This document shows positions 23,121-34,700 of a stretch of 64,000 nucleotides of DNA, in pieces (position 1 is the stretch's first letter; the number at the start of each line of letters is the position of its first letter). A model generated the notes under the pieces. It was not told the DNA's origin. It was given only the letters and a program-made list of their open reading frames with translations, and ran no database searches. The position numbers and the translations under genes were made by a program. Source of the DNA: Apricaphanius iberus (Eukaryota > Chordata > Actinopteri > Cyprinodontiformes > Aphaniidae); assembly GCA_028564705.1 (NCBI GenBank), contig JAPXFQ010002822.1:496001-560000 (forward strand). The letters are read 5' to 3'.

Positions 23121-24983
23121 ATCCCACTGAGCAATAGACGTCTATTAGACGTGCCGTCTAAATTCAAACCGAAATTAGACCGTCTATAATCGGTCTAAAT
23201 TTTAGCCCGAATCTAGACGACACAATTTAATACATTTATTATTAAATATTAAATAAAAAAATAACTGAAAGTTGTGTAAATGACGGCCAAGTACTGGATT
23301 AAAACGTTTTTAACAGTCATTGATCAATGCACAATGTAGATTATATTTAGACGTCTAAATTTATACGTCGTATCAACGTCTCTCTTTAGACCAAATTTAG
23401 ATTATTTAATTAAATGCATTAAAGAATAAACAGTGGTAAAAAAAAAAACTAAGTTGCACAGCTGATGTCCAAATGTTGGATTTGAATCATTTGAATTGTC
23501 ATTGATCATCAATATAGAGTAAAAGTTTAGATTTAGCCTTGATTTAGATGTTTATTCAACGTCTACATTAAAACCTGGTTTAGACCAGACGTATAAGTTA
23601 TTTTAGTGGTAACGCCCGACCCTCACCACTAGGAGGCAGCAACACACTTAAAGTTCCGCTCGGTCTAATCGTCTTTATGGTGATATGAGGATATCGGAGT
23701 CCTCCGAACCAATTTATTTTACTCATTGGGACTATTATGTGTTAGAAAACGTTGCTTCTTCAAATATGAAGGGTCGCATATAGGTGAGTGCTCAAAGGAA
23801 AGTTACTGAAATGTTTTGTCCTACAATGTTTGTTATCCGTTTGCAGCATAGCTAGCAGGCTAGCTATAGCTTACCTGCTAGCTTGCTATTAAGTAGCCAT
23901 TAAACCGAATGGTCCTTTGAAACCATGTACTTTGTCTTAATTGATAATATCGCTGTGATCTCTGTGACACTTAAAATATGTATTCATTTATTCTATTGCT
24001 GTGTTTGCAGAATCTGTTCAGAAAACTTTAACAGAGGCTACGGAGTAAATTATCAGCTCAGCAATGGCTGCACAGAGGACACCTTTGGTGTATTTTATTT
24101 ATTTATTTACATTTTGGTTTAGGTTGATGAATTTTCCCAGAGTTTTTGTATATTTAAAAAAAATGTTTTGGCCTAATTTTTGTTTTGTAAATGTTTTGCA
24201 TACAAATACCTACATTTTTATTTTAGTAATTTTGTACATTAGACTACTTATTTTTCACCACAATCTTTGTTTAAATAAAAAAAGCAAAATAAAAAAATTT
24301 GATATTATATATTTGAATTTGTGCTTTTATTTTATGGCAATGTATGTTTACAAATGTGTTGAAATTAACAACATGTATATTGCACATTCATATGTTTGTG
24401 ACGGATGGATGTTTGAAAAGTGTTTTGATTTACATTACAGTAGAATAGTTTGGTCAATGTTAAGCTTAAGAGATGTATTTATATCCAGTGGTAAAATAAG
24501 TATAGTGTTACTGAAACCGTTTTAAAACATCATTGTTATTTTAAAAGATAATTTTAAGGGAACCTGATTTAACATTCAATTTCACAACTTTAATTTTAAA
24601 AGGTTTGTTGTGATGAGTTTAATAGATTGTAAAAGCTGGATTTATTAGAATATCATTAGGCTATAATACATTTAATAGACGTCTATACGACGTCTAAATG
24701 CCGTCTAGATTATCTGATGGTGTATAAATTTGGTATAAAAATAAACGTCTGTTAAACGTATAACTTTAGACGTCTAGAAATAGATGTTCATTAACGGTAA
24801 TATAAACCTCTTACATTAGACATGGCGTATAGAGGTAGTCGTCTTTTAGACGTCTATTAGACGGCTAGTCTAAACCTAGATGGCTAAAAAACGTTCATTT
24901 TTAGACCAGTGGTAGACCGATTTTAGCCTAGACGTCTACGGACCATATAGACGTCTTTTAGACCGAAAAATGCTCGGTGGGAT
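23121..24983. mobile_element. 1.86-kb TIR element with clustered TAGACGTCTA palindromes
   Basis: The left end ATCCCACTGAGCA and the reverse complement of the right end ATCCCACCGAGCA match at 12 of 13 positions. Both subterminal regions (23135-23590 and 24660-24970) are packed with TAGACGTCTA and part-versions such as CGTCTAAA and GGTCTA; I count at least seven AGACGTCT cores. The middle is AT-rich and includes a splice-donor-like AGGTGAGTGC (23781), an acceptor-like TTTGCAG at about 24005-24011, and an ATG near 24064 whose frame reads MAAQRTPL and then runs into AT-rich sequence. I recognise no transposase domain. It lies in the mkrn2-mkrn2os intergenic region. The superfamily is not established. 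Confidence 0.75.
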
Positions 24984-26928
24984 TTGAAGACACGATATAA
25001 AAATACGGATAAAAGAAAATAATTAAAATTCTATAAAGCTCAGTACAAGTCACACATAAAGAACCTTCATCTCCATCCACTTGACTAGCTCATACATTTA
25101 AAACACTATTTTAAAAAAGGTCGTGGAATTAAAAAAAGTATTCCTTTGGTGTTGAGGAATGTCATCATAGTAATAATAAACAATAAAAAAATAAAATAAA
25201 AACTTTCCTAGCCAGCGGTAGGCCTTCTTTATATCTCCTACCTGGCTGAAGAGGGCTGAATCAGTTATCAAGGGGATGAAAAAGGTTCCTCTATATGGAA
25301 TGCCATTTTATTCATAAATAAATCTTACACAAAATAGGAAAAATGTACTCTATCTATCTATGTGTGTGTGTGTGTGTGTAAGTCATTTATAATATGACAT
25401 TTTTATGACATATTTATTGTATATTCATTTATTTGAGCATTTATTTATTTTTTTATGAATAAAATTGCATACCTGGACATCTGTGTCTCCAGGCATTTAA
25501 AACTCTCCACCTAATATATCTGCCACTCCTTTGTCTTTGTAATATTGAGTTCTAGTGATTCATCATTGGAGGTTCTCAACAGGTCATCCACTGCTAGCTA
25601 GCGGGAAAGAGCTTCGATGCTGTCCGTGTGGAAGACAGGAGCCCGATCATCAGCATATTTGAGCAGACTCATTCTCTCCCTGCTATAAGTTCTGCTTCTG
25701 TTTCTTACATGCAGTGGTTGGTTTCAGGTTGGATGTTTCCTCCTCTCACCTGGCCGACTTTCACCTGTTCAGGTTTAGGATGACCAATTAATATTCCTGG
25801 AGATTCTGGGTTCCACCTCTGGTTTGTGTTTCAGATCAGAGGCTGTTGGTTCTGTTCCGGGCTCTTTTAGACCAGCAGAACCTAAAACAGAACCTGAGCA
25901 GCTATTCTGAAGTCCAGCTGCAAGTCATTTATCAGCTGCTAAACTTTATTATATCAAATATACAAAAGAATAAGAAAGAATAATAATATTTTCTTCTCTT
26001 TTGGTTTTTCCTTTCAGGGTTTGCCACTACAGCAAATCGTCTGTCTGCATTTAGTCCTTTTCTCTGCATCCTCTTCCCTCACACCAGCTTGATGTTCACT
26101 ACAACCATCAATCTCCTTTTTGGTCTTTCTCTCTGCCTCCTGCCTGGTTGGTCCAGGATAATAAAAAAGATTAAAACAACAGATAAAAACAGAATAATAA
26201 GAAGGAATATTAATTTTCCAAACCTGTTTCGTCCCTTAAAACAATTTAATCAGTTAAAATAGGAGAGTTTATTCCTAAAAGGTGGTTTAAAAAAAACCTC
26301 CCTGCTTAACCTCATGGTTATCTCCTGAGGAACCCCTGATAGATTTCTGTTCCTGCTGTACCACCTATGAACGAGGTCTCTGGATGTGGGCTCAGAGTAT
26401 GTCCTGGCAACCACTTCAGGTTAGTCATTTCACCTGCAGGCTTTGAGGATCGAAAAGGAAACAGAATTGACATTTGACCCCAGGTGAGTCAGACTCACCT
26501 GAGCTCACTGATCAGATCTCTGTCTGACAAGTGAGATGGAAAAAAAAATCAGTGTGAGCCACTAAGGTGGCAGCATTCTTTTTCAGGTTTCTGATCAGAG
26601 TTTATTTCTGTATCTTTGGATCAGAACGAACACACAGAACCATTCTTCAGACCTCAGAGAAATTCTCAAGTTGAGCACTTCCTGCTGTGTCCATGTTACC
26701 ACGACAACGCTGCACACAGTCCATAGGTCATCTGGTGAGAGTGACTCAGCTCCAGGTGGAAAAGGTCACATGACCACCTGCATGACCAGCTGATAGGCCA
26801 GAGCCAGGGTCTGTGACACCCTCTGATAGGCTGCTACTAGGCAACCCGGGAAAGGAGGAGGAGAGAAGAGAGGAAAGACAGGAGGAGGAGCTGGACTTGG
26901 ACAGAGTGACAGAGCAGCTGTGGAGGAG
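24984..26928. other. Upstream intergenic region of mkrn2os
   Basis: It holds a short MITE (25297-25473), a (TG)n tract at about 25363-25378, and a CTTTCAGGGTTTGCCACTAC / TTGATGTTCACTACAACCAT block (about 26010-26160) that looks like a fish retroelement remnant. The last 400 bp before the mkrn2os ATG have no clear TATA box. No other exon is visible. Confidence 0.45.
25297..25473. mobile_element. Short MITE with ~22-bp TIRs
   Basis: The left GGAATGCCATTTTATTCATAAA is the imperfect inverse of the right end, which reads TTTATGAATAAAATTGCATACC on the plus strand. The inner part is AT-rich and includes a (TG)n tract. There is no coding capacity. Confidence 0.55.
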
Positions 26929-28138
26929 ATGGAGCAGAGCGTCATCCACCTGACCCACTGTCAGAAGGTGATCTTCTGCTTCTCTGTTCCTGAGGTGTGT
27001 CCCAGCTGTGGGGAGGAGCTGAAGGGTCGCAGACTGCAGGAGGCGCCGGTGAGCCTGCCCTCCCCCTTCACAGACGGACACAAGACCTCCTGCTGCCTGC
27101 TGGTCGCTCCTGCACACAACAACCTGGACAGGTAACTGCACAGCACACCTGCACAGGTACACCCACTTCACCCTTCTGTCACAGGGTTCATTCAGCCAAC
27201 TCTCTGGATCCCAGTTATCCCTAATGAATTCCAGTAGAACTAGTGTCAGTGTGGGTTGGAGGGTGATGAGGTATCTTGTTATCTGGTCTAACACCTGAAA
27301 GAACTCCCGGCTGTTCAGGGTGAACAGGGCTCTTTATCTGAAAACCTTACATCCTGCAGCAGGACCACAGCTTTCCTGCCTGCATCTTACTGACGCAGGC
27401 CAGGAAACCAGTCTGGAGCAGGTGTGGACCAGTAGGACAGCAGTCTAACCACTATCTATCCTTCATTGTCCCTCAGCAACTTCACCGGGACATCAGATCT
27501 ACACACCGGCATCTCCAACACTCAAGGTATGAACCTGAGAAAAGAGTGGGGTCAATGTGAGGAGACCTACGGGTCATCTGGGTGATGGTTCTGGTCGGTG
27601 TCTCACCTCTACATTTCTACAGGTGTCGTTTATAACTACACTAAGGATGGTGTGCGACGAGATCAGAGTGGGTGGGGTCGTTGTGTCAGCATCCCCCTGG
27701 TCCGACCCGAGATGTTCCACCTGCTGGCTCAGTGGGACCAGTACCTGGAGCAATTCTCTGAAGGACCCACATGGGACCCTGTGTGGCAAAAGTATGTTTC
27801 ACCTGACCCTCTTAACACATCTGGGATGCCTGTCATCTGTTTTAACTCACCTCCTCTCCTCTGTGACCCACCTGTCTGTGTATCTCAGGTTCCATGAGGA
27901 CGAGCACAACTGCTTCACCTTCTGCCTCCAGTTTCTGAACAGCGTCCTGGCGGTGGAGGGTCGCAGCGCCCTGAGCCGAGAAGATTTCACCCGCAGCTTC
28001 ATCCTGCCGAGGATGAAGAGGGCGTCCAAGTACACGACGCTGATCCAGCACCTCCAGGAACATCGGTACTATATGGTGGACAGACAGGAGACAGAGACAC
28101 AGGGAGACGTGGAAGAAGAGTCATCGCCCACCAGTTAA
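26929..28138 (+). CDS. mkrn2os: MKRN2 opposite-strand protein homologue
   Basis: Four exons: 26929-27131, 27477-27526, 27623-27791 and 27889-28138. They join to 672 nt, 223 residues, the same length I recall for human MKRN2OS (C3orf83). Conserved blocks are FCFSVPEVCPSCGEEL near the N-terminus with a C-x2-C pair, APVSLPSPFTDGH, TSDLHTGISNTQGVVYNY across exons 2 and 3, GWGRCVSIPLVRPEMF, and HEDEHNCFTFCLQFLNSVL in exon 4. No domain of known function is present and I know of no established role. I start at the ATG at 26929, which fits the human N-terminus; an in-frame GTG lies 9 bp upstream. It is divergent from mkrn2 with 4.1 kb between start codons, mostly filled by the TIR element, and it is followed by tsen2 in the same direction. 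Confidence 0.95.
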
Positions 28139-28679
28139 ACCAGTATCACCTCAACTTTATTCCTCCTATCCCAAAATAAACAACTGAAGCCACCAGTTAA
28201 ACCTCCCATACTAGCAGTTAAACCAATCTCAGTGTTTGTTAAGCTACTATATCTGTTTGTCCTCTTCGATCTGATGTGAATGTCTATTTATTTGTAAATA
28301 AATCTGAATATTTTAATAAACAAAAACAGAGCGTCATCATATGATGTCAAATGAAGCTATAGAAATGAAAATAATCTGGAGGGAACCCAGGAAGCATGTC
28401 AAGGAGGAGATCAATGCACCAATCGGACTGAAGCTGAGGTTAGAGGAGGAACCAGTAGGAGAGAAGAGATCATCATCAGTAGACATGGTTCCTGCAGCTG
28501 GAATGGACCCATGTTTATCATGGGGAAGTTCCTACTAGTTCTGGGACCGGTGTGGTGTTGGAGGACCAACCAGGAGAACTACATTTATTATCAGGGTCAG
28601 AGGAGGATATTGTTGATGGTAATTACAGATTATTGAGGCTAGGTTTAAGGGAGTTTTAGAGGAACCAGAACTCCACATG
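28139..28679. other. mkrn2os 3' UTR and spacer
   Basis: The first 190 bp or so should be the mkrn2os 3' UTR. The rest has no recognisable gene or repeat; the 65-codon frame at 28341-28538 has no recognisable motif. Confidence 0.45.
28297..28320 (+). terminator. Poly(A) signals of mkrn2os
   Basis: Two AATAAA hexamers, 28297-28302 and 28315-28320, 160-180 bp downstream of the mkrn2os stop codon. Confidence 0.65.
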
Positions 28680-28719
28680 TACGGAGGACCAAAACTGACA
28701 TAATTAAAAATAAAAGCAG

Positions 28720-28765
<46 letters not shown>

Positions 28766-29377
28766 ATTATTTTCTTATACATGCATTTTAGGGAAGAAAT
28801 TAGTATGTTCTGTTTCTCTTTTTCCTTATTAGTCTGTTTTTGTTAAGAAAAATATATATTTTGTTTTACCTTTCACTATACATGCATTTTCGGCAAAAAT
28901 TATATATATATATACATGTTTAGTTTTTTTCTTTTCCTCATATGTGCATTCCTTGTTTTTACATTCCCTCATCTCCTCTTTTTACTTTACCGTACACATT
29001 TCTGCATCATTATGTAAATGAGTTTACTTCCTGTAAAGCGTTCTCCTGAAATGGCCAAAAGTGCAAAACATAGATCCTGCTCCTTTCTGTTAAATGACCA
29101 ATAGCAGAGGAGGTAGACCAAGGAGGGCCACCCTCCTCATTTGCATTGTGTGGCAGAAATACATAAGGTAAACAAAATATACATTTTTCTTGATGAAAAA
29201 GCATGCATAAGGGAATTTTTTTAATATAACAAAACATTTATTTGCCGAAATGCCTGTATAAGGAAAAGGAAATAAAAAATATGTACATTTCTACACAAAA
29301 TGCATATAAAAAGAAAGAGAAAAAAAAATTTCTATTTCTGCTTTTATTTTTGATTATGTCAGGTATGGTCCTCCATA
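28680..29377. mobile_element. MITE with ~45-bp TIRs and internal (TA)n
   Basis: The left end TACGGAGGACCAAAACTGAC, continuing into ATAATTAAAAATAAAAGCAG, and the right end read in reverse as TATGGAGGACCATACCTGAC and ATAATCAAAAATAAAAGCAG differ at only a few of 45 positions. Inside are a (TA)n tract (28721-28762) and tandem units with ATGCATGTATAAGGAAAAGG-type sequence. A terminal TA would fit Tc1/mariner-type insertion. No coding capacity. Related copies lie at 37700-37885 (partial) and 39452-40693. Confidence 0.8.
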
Positions 29378-29382
29378 CACGA

Positions 29383-31449
29383 AACCCTACGTGGACTATT
29401 TTTTTTAATTTTTATTTTATTTTTTTTCTTTATTGAAAAATATAACATGTACAATGCGAGTCAGGACACATACCAAATTAAACAACAGTTCACATTAAAG
29501 AGATGGTGAAGCAAGTCCGATTGCTTTTAAACAAACAAACAAACTGGAGCAGAGTTCAAACAAAACGAAAACATATTGGCACAAGCAGGCATATTCAAAA
29601 CAGCAGGTATTTTAAGACTTTTTGATACAATGTGGAGGTTTTTTTGTTCACATCAGAGATTAGCTGACGTGACTTAAACAAGTATAAACAAAAGTAATTT
29701 AAGAAAGCAGTAAACATAGGAGCAATATTTTTCCATTTACACAAGTGAATAAAATGTTTACATAGGATAATTACAAAATTAATTACATCTGAAAATTCTG
29801 AATCCAAATTATCCATAAAATAAAGAGTATCTTTAGGTGTAAAGGAAGGCACATTATACATTTTCAGTGAAATCCAACTGTGGATGTCGGACCAAAAAAC
29901 ATTAACAGGTTGACAGTTGAAAAAAAAGTGTTCCAAAGTTTCTCGATTTATATTGCAAAAAACACATGGATTGGGTTCAAAATTAAATCTTTTATGCAAG
30001 AACTCTCCAACAGGGTAGATTCCAGATATAATTCTAATGTGTTTCTTTCATCTTGGGTGCGAGTGGATATTTCCTATAATAGGAGAATGATTTCTTTTTG
30101 AACATGTTATCAAGGTATTGTCTAACATTAATATTGTAGTTACAGAACATTTTTTGTTTAAAGATTAGAGTGACTAATTTATTGTTGCATCTTTTGTCTT
30201 TTAGTGGGATGTTTCCTAATATCAGTGACGGTAACGTTCTAATTGGTGAATATTTTAGGGTGTTTTGAATAAGGTGTAGCAGAGGTTTGGGAATTGCTTT
30301 GCAGACCTTATTATAATTATGGTATGAAACCTTTATTTTATATTTTTCCATAAATTCATCATGAGATAGGAACAAGCCATTTGTGTGTAGCAGGTAATCC
30401 ATAAAATATATACCGTTATTATACCAGTCTGATTTAAACAAGGATTTTTTATTGATGGTTATAACTCTGTTGTTCCACAATAAGGAATTGTGTGGGGAAA
30501 AGTTGTGAGTAAAAAGCAACTTCCCATAATCCAATGCTTGCTTATAAAAGTTGGATAATTTTAGAGGAATCTTAGATAGAACAAAATCACATTTAAGCAA
30601 AAACTCCAAACCCCCGACCTTAATAAAAAGTTTATTCGGAATATGGTACCACATAGATTGTGGGTAAGAGATACAATCTTTTATCCAATTAAGTCTGAAC
30701 GCAGCAATAATGGATTCAAAGTCTAGAGCTTTTAAACCTCCATTTTCATATTCTTTAACTAATTGTGAATTACATATATAATGAGTCTTATTTTTCCAAA
30801 TAAAACTGAATATAATAGAGTTGGACTGTTTAATTATCTTTGGAGATGTAAACATTGAATAACAAGGAAATATGAGTCTTGACAACCCTTCAGCTTTAGA
30901 TAACAAAATACGACCTAAAATGGATAGATCACGTGTTAGCCAATGATTTAGTATTTTTTTAATTGCCTTTAGCCTGGGAATTAAGTTATTATCTTCTCGA
31001 TCCTTGATATTTTTACAGATTTTTTAGGCCAAGGTATTTAACCTCCTCTTTAACTGGAATATTACTAATAAGACTTTTACTACAACTGTGTACAGCTAAG
31101 ATTTCACATTTTTTAAGATTAAGTGTTAAGCCTGATGCTTTTGAAAAGGAAAGGATTTTATCTATTGCAATGGACACCATGTTTTGGGTTTTTTTTAAAT
31201 AAAGCTGTGTCATCTGCAAATTGACTGATTTTAAATTATTTTTCTAAGATGTTTATTCCTTCCAAATCTGGAGAACATTTTATGTAGATGGCCAACATTT
31301 CAACTGCAATTATAAACAACAAGGGGCTAATAGGACAGCCCTGTCGAATCCCACGATTAATACAAAAACTATTGGAAAAACCTTGGTTGAGAGCAATACT
31401 ACTTGATATATCTTTATACAACATTTTCATTATAACCCTACGTGGACTA
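29383..31449 (-). mobile_element. 5'-truncated L1/Tx1-clade LINE with 16-bp target-site duplication
   Basis: A perfect 16-bp direct repeat, AACCCTACGTGGACTA, flanks the insert (29383-29398 and 31434-31449). The end next to 29399 is T-rich on the plus strand, meaning an A-rich tail on the minus strand. Reading on the minus strand: reverse transcriptase RGIRQGCPISPLLF near 31370, the catalytic FADDTALF near 31200-31225, then after a frameshift LTLNLKKCEIL, a 290-residue open frame (30906-30034) and a C-terminal part with CVFCNINRETLEHFFFNC. This order is that of ORF2 of L1-like elements. The endonuclease half is missing (5' truncation), and frameshifts break the RT part, so the copy is dead. 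Confidence 0.92.
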
Positions 31450-31727
31450 CCAAGCGTAAATAAAGAGTTCTACTATCATTTAGAGATATGTGATAAGCGA
31501 AGGGTCCCGAAGGTGGCGGTATGCGGCAAATTAGACCCTAAAAGAAGCATGCTAAAGAAGAAGGAAAAGAAAATCCTTGTGAAGGGAACTGATGGCTGAT
31601 GTTTCCAGTCGGATACAGATTCAGTGACACTGCTTCGGCGCGCTTTGGAACCATCCACTGCCTTTAAACTTCTGTCAGAATCGAACCCTGACCGCCTGGT
31701 CCTCACTGGTCGTCCGGAACCGACAGA
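31450..31727 (+). promoter_or_regulatory. tsen2 proximal promoter / 5' UTR
   Basis: This is the short interval between the LINE insertion and the tsen2 ATG. It is moderately GC-rich, with CGAAGGTGGCGGTATG at about 31506-31521, and has no TATA box near the start. The LINE ends less than 300 bp from the start codon, so the promoter must lie in this interval or the LINE sits within it. Confidence 0.35.
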
Positions 31728-34700
31728 ATGCAGGCGGAGTTCCGGCCTCCCCGGAGGAGAACCCGGGTTTATGAGGACTACGAGGCTCCGCTACCGCTAC
31801 TCCGGAACCTGCAGGAGAGGAAGCATTACCGGGGAGACCTGGTCCACATGCAGGTCCTGGTTTGCCATCCAGACCACATCAAGAGCATCCACAACCAGGT
31901 CTGAGAAAGTCCATATTTATCAGAACCAGGTCTATGAAGGTCCAGATTTAGTAGAACCAGGTCTACGAAGGTTCAGATATGTTAGAACCAGGGCATGACT
32001 GGGACCAAAATGTGGCCCTGGCATTTGGCCACCATAATCAGCACACATAAAACTAAAGTAGGCCTATATTTGAAAATGTTGTATTGTTTTAAAAATAAAA
32101 ATTTTAAACAAACAGCCTACACTCACTACTTACCCAGATTTTAATCGAGGGAGTATGGCCTCATTATCACAGTTTCCATCTTGAAGTGAGATTGAATGTC
32201 AAAGAAACATTCTAAAGACGTCTTTTCAATGTTTTATGAAATATACTGTATATAAAAATACACAATTACACCTTTAGTAAGAGCATACATCCTTGTAGAC
32301 TTATGAGCTCTAAAGGTGACAGTGAGGGGGACAGAAATCAGAGCTGAGGTCAGCTATACTAGGTCAAACTGATAAATTTATTAGATATATGGAGGAATAG
32401 GAGTTGGTGTTGTGAAGGAAATCATTTAAAGTCAGAAATACATGTGTAAGTGATGAGCAGACAAACAACTCCACTGTGTGTGGATTAGAGCTGTGTTGAA
32501 TAAATCGGAAAATTGATTTTGAATCTATTCTTATAGAAATCGATTCGCAAGTTCAAAAATCAATTTTATTTTTTAATATAGCTTGCCCTATATTAGGGGT
32601 TGAAGCTAAAATAGGAAGGAAACATGTAGACGTCCATGTGTCATGTGTCTTAGTGTTAAGTAATCAAATTATAGGCCCAGCAGAACCAGAGAACCTTAAG
32701 GAAAAATGAATCAATGAATCAAACCTTTCAGTCATAAAGGTTCTGTTCCAGAACCCTTTAGGTCAGATCCTGGAGCGTTGATTCATCATCTGTAACACTC
32801 TTGTCTGGGAGTTTCAGCACCAGAACCACAGAATGTTCATAAATCATGGTTAATATCAAATATTTATGAAAATTCAAGGATTAAAATCAGTGATGATTTG
32901 AAGATTCGTTTCTTTGGTTCTGGTGCTTTAAAACAGAACCTGCAAGCTATCACCAGAACATTTATGTGATAAATTGGAACTAGGGATGTCCGATATTATC
33001 GGCCGATATTGGCATTAAAATGTAATATCGGAAATTATTGGTATCGGTTTTTATCTTTTTAATAAGATGAGTTTTTCATACCATGCACATATGACATATC
33101 AAAGTCTTCGGCTAATTCTTTTCTCTCTCATAATGTAAAAATATGACAGATTTGAGGTTTAGTTGTTTAGATATTATTTGTTTGAGATAAGTTTGGTCTA
33201 TCGGGCGCACTTAGTGACTCATCAGCCACAAAGGTATAATGTTGTTTACATTTTCTAAAATTAGAAATTTGTCCTGAGTGGTTGGCCTTTGTCTGTGCGA
33301 GAAAATGTTCCAGCTACTTTTGAAGACAAAATAAAAATGGCACCTTTTTTAATTGCCTAACTAAAATTCTAGTACTTATTACATTACATTTATAAATGTT
33401 TAAAACTCAAGTATGCATGATGCAAGATATTTCATTATAGTTACCAAAAAGGGTTTAGTAGTATTTGTTTTTTATGAGGGAGGGTCCCCACATATCGGAA
33501 TTGGTTTATATCTGTATCGGAAATTATGAGTTAGGCTATATCGGTATATCGGATATCGGTAGAAAAGCCAATATCGAACATCCCTAATTGGAACTGATGA
33601 TAAGTTGGTTCCTGTTACACAGCTTTAATTTTTCACATAAGCTCGGTAAAGCACCAGTTTTATATGCTAACAATGACCAGAAACAGTTTCTATGGCAATT
33701 GACTTTTATCTATGTTACCGACTGGACCGTGTGACTTGTAAGATGACGTTTCCTAAATAATTATTGCTTAACTTTTAATCCTCTTTAGTTGGATGTCATA
33801 TTTAAGCTCCGCTCGCTGATTTGACCACAAGGTGGCGGCAGCCTCCCACAACTCCGACAAAGAACAGCTGGCTTTAAACTGAACTAGAACTCTTTTACTG
33901 GGGTTCTAGAGGGTTGGTTCTTCTCACCCAGTCCAACATGTTCAGATTCTCCTGTGGTTCCCTTAATCAGTAGATCCATAACGGTTCTTCCACTGAACAT
34001 CTTGCCTCGATCGTCACATTCGTGATTCCTTGGCCTCTCCTCCAGATTGGGTCACGATCCCGATGTTTGGTTAAGTGAACCCAGCTCTTTCCTTTGGGGT
34101 CGATTCATGGTCCCAACATAACGTCAATCGTCCTTCATTGCTTCTGCAGCGCAGCTTATTTTTTGTGTAAAACCTTTGTTCTCTACTGGATTGAACACCA
34201 TAGACTTGGTGAGGTTGGTCATCTTCCATGATGTAGGTCTGAGGTCAGGTGGATTGTGGATGGAGTCAGGGGGGGAAAATCGCATAATCAACTTCAGATG
34301 CGTTGGTGAGGAACCACCAAAGCTTGCATTGAGGGAGGAGGAACGGTTCAGTCTGCTGCTGTTCATCATCTGTTACCATGGTAACCCTATAGGTCAGACC
34401 CTGGAGAGGGGCAGGAGGTCAGGTGATCCTACCGTGCAATGAGTTCTGCCCTGTGTATCGTCTTGCAGGCTAAACCCGGCTGTCGTTTCAGGGTTATTTT
34501 GGGAAAGGAGTTCTGTCCAGAGCCCGACCGGACCACAGCATCTCCGACCAATGGGAGCGTGAGTTTCCGTCTGCACAATGACATCATCAGTCCAGTCCAA
34601 TCCCGCTGCTCAACGTTGTCACCTTTCCCCTGTTTTTGCCGCAGAACACAAAGGTGTGCTGCTACCTGTCATCTCTCAGTCCAGGTAAGTCACATCACAT

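Noticed and set aside
23628..23641. CTCF-like motif CCACTAGGAGGCAG
   Set aside because: One mismatch to the core, and a single site of this length is expected by chance; not reported as a feature.
24064..24525. 153-codon frame rich in Phe, Tyr and Ile
   Set aside because: Composition follows the AT-rich interior of the TIR element; no transmembrane protein or transposase family is recognised beyond the first few residues.
26746..27294. 182-codon minus-strand frame over mkrn2os exon 1
   Set aside because: It is the shadow of mkrn2os, with no recognisable domain.
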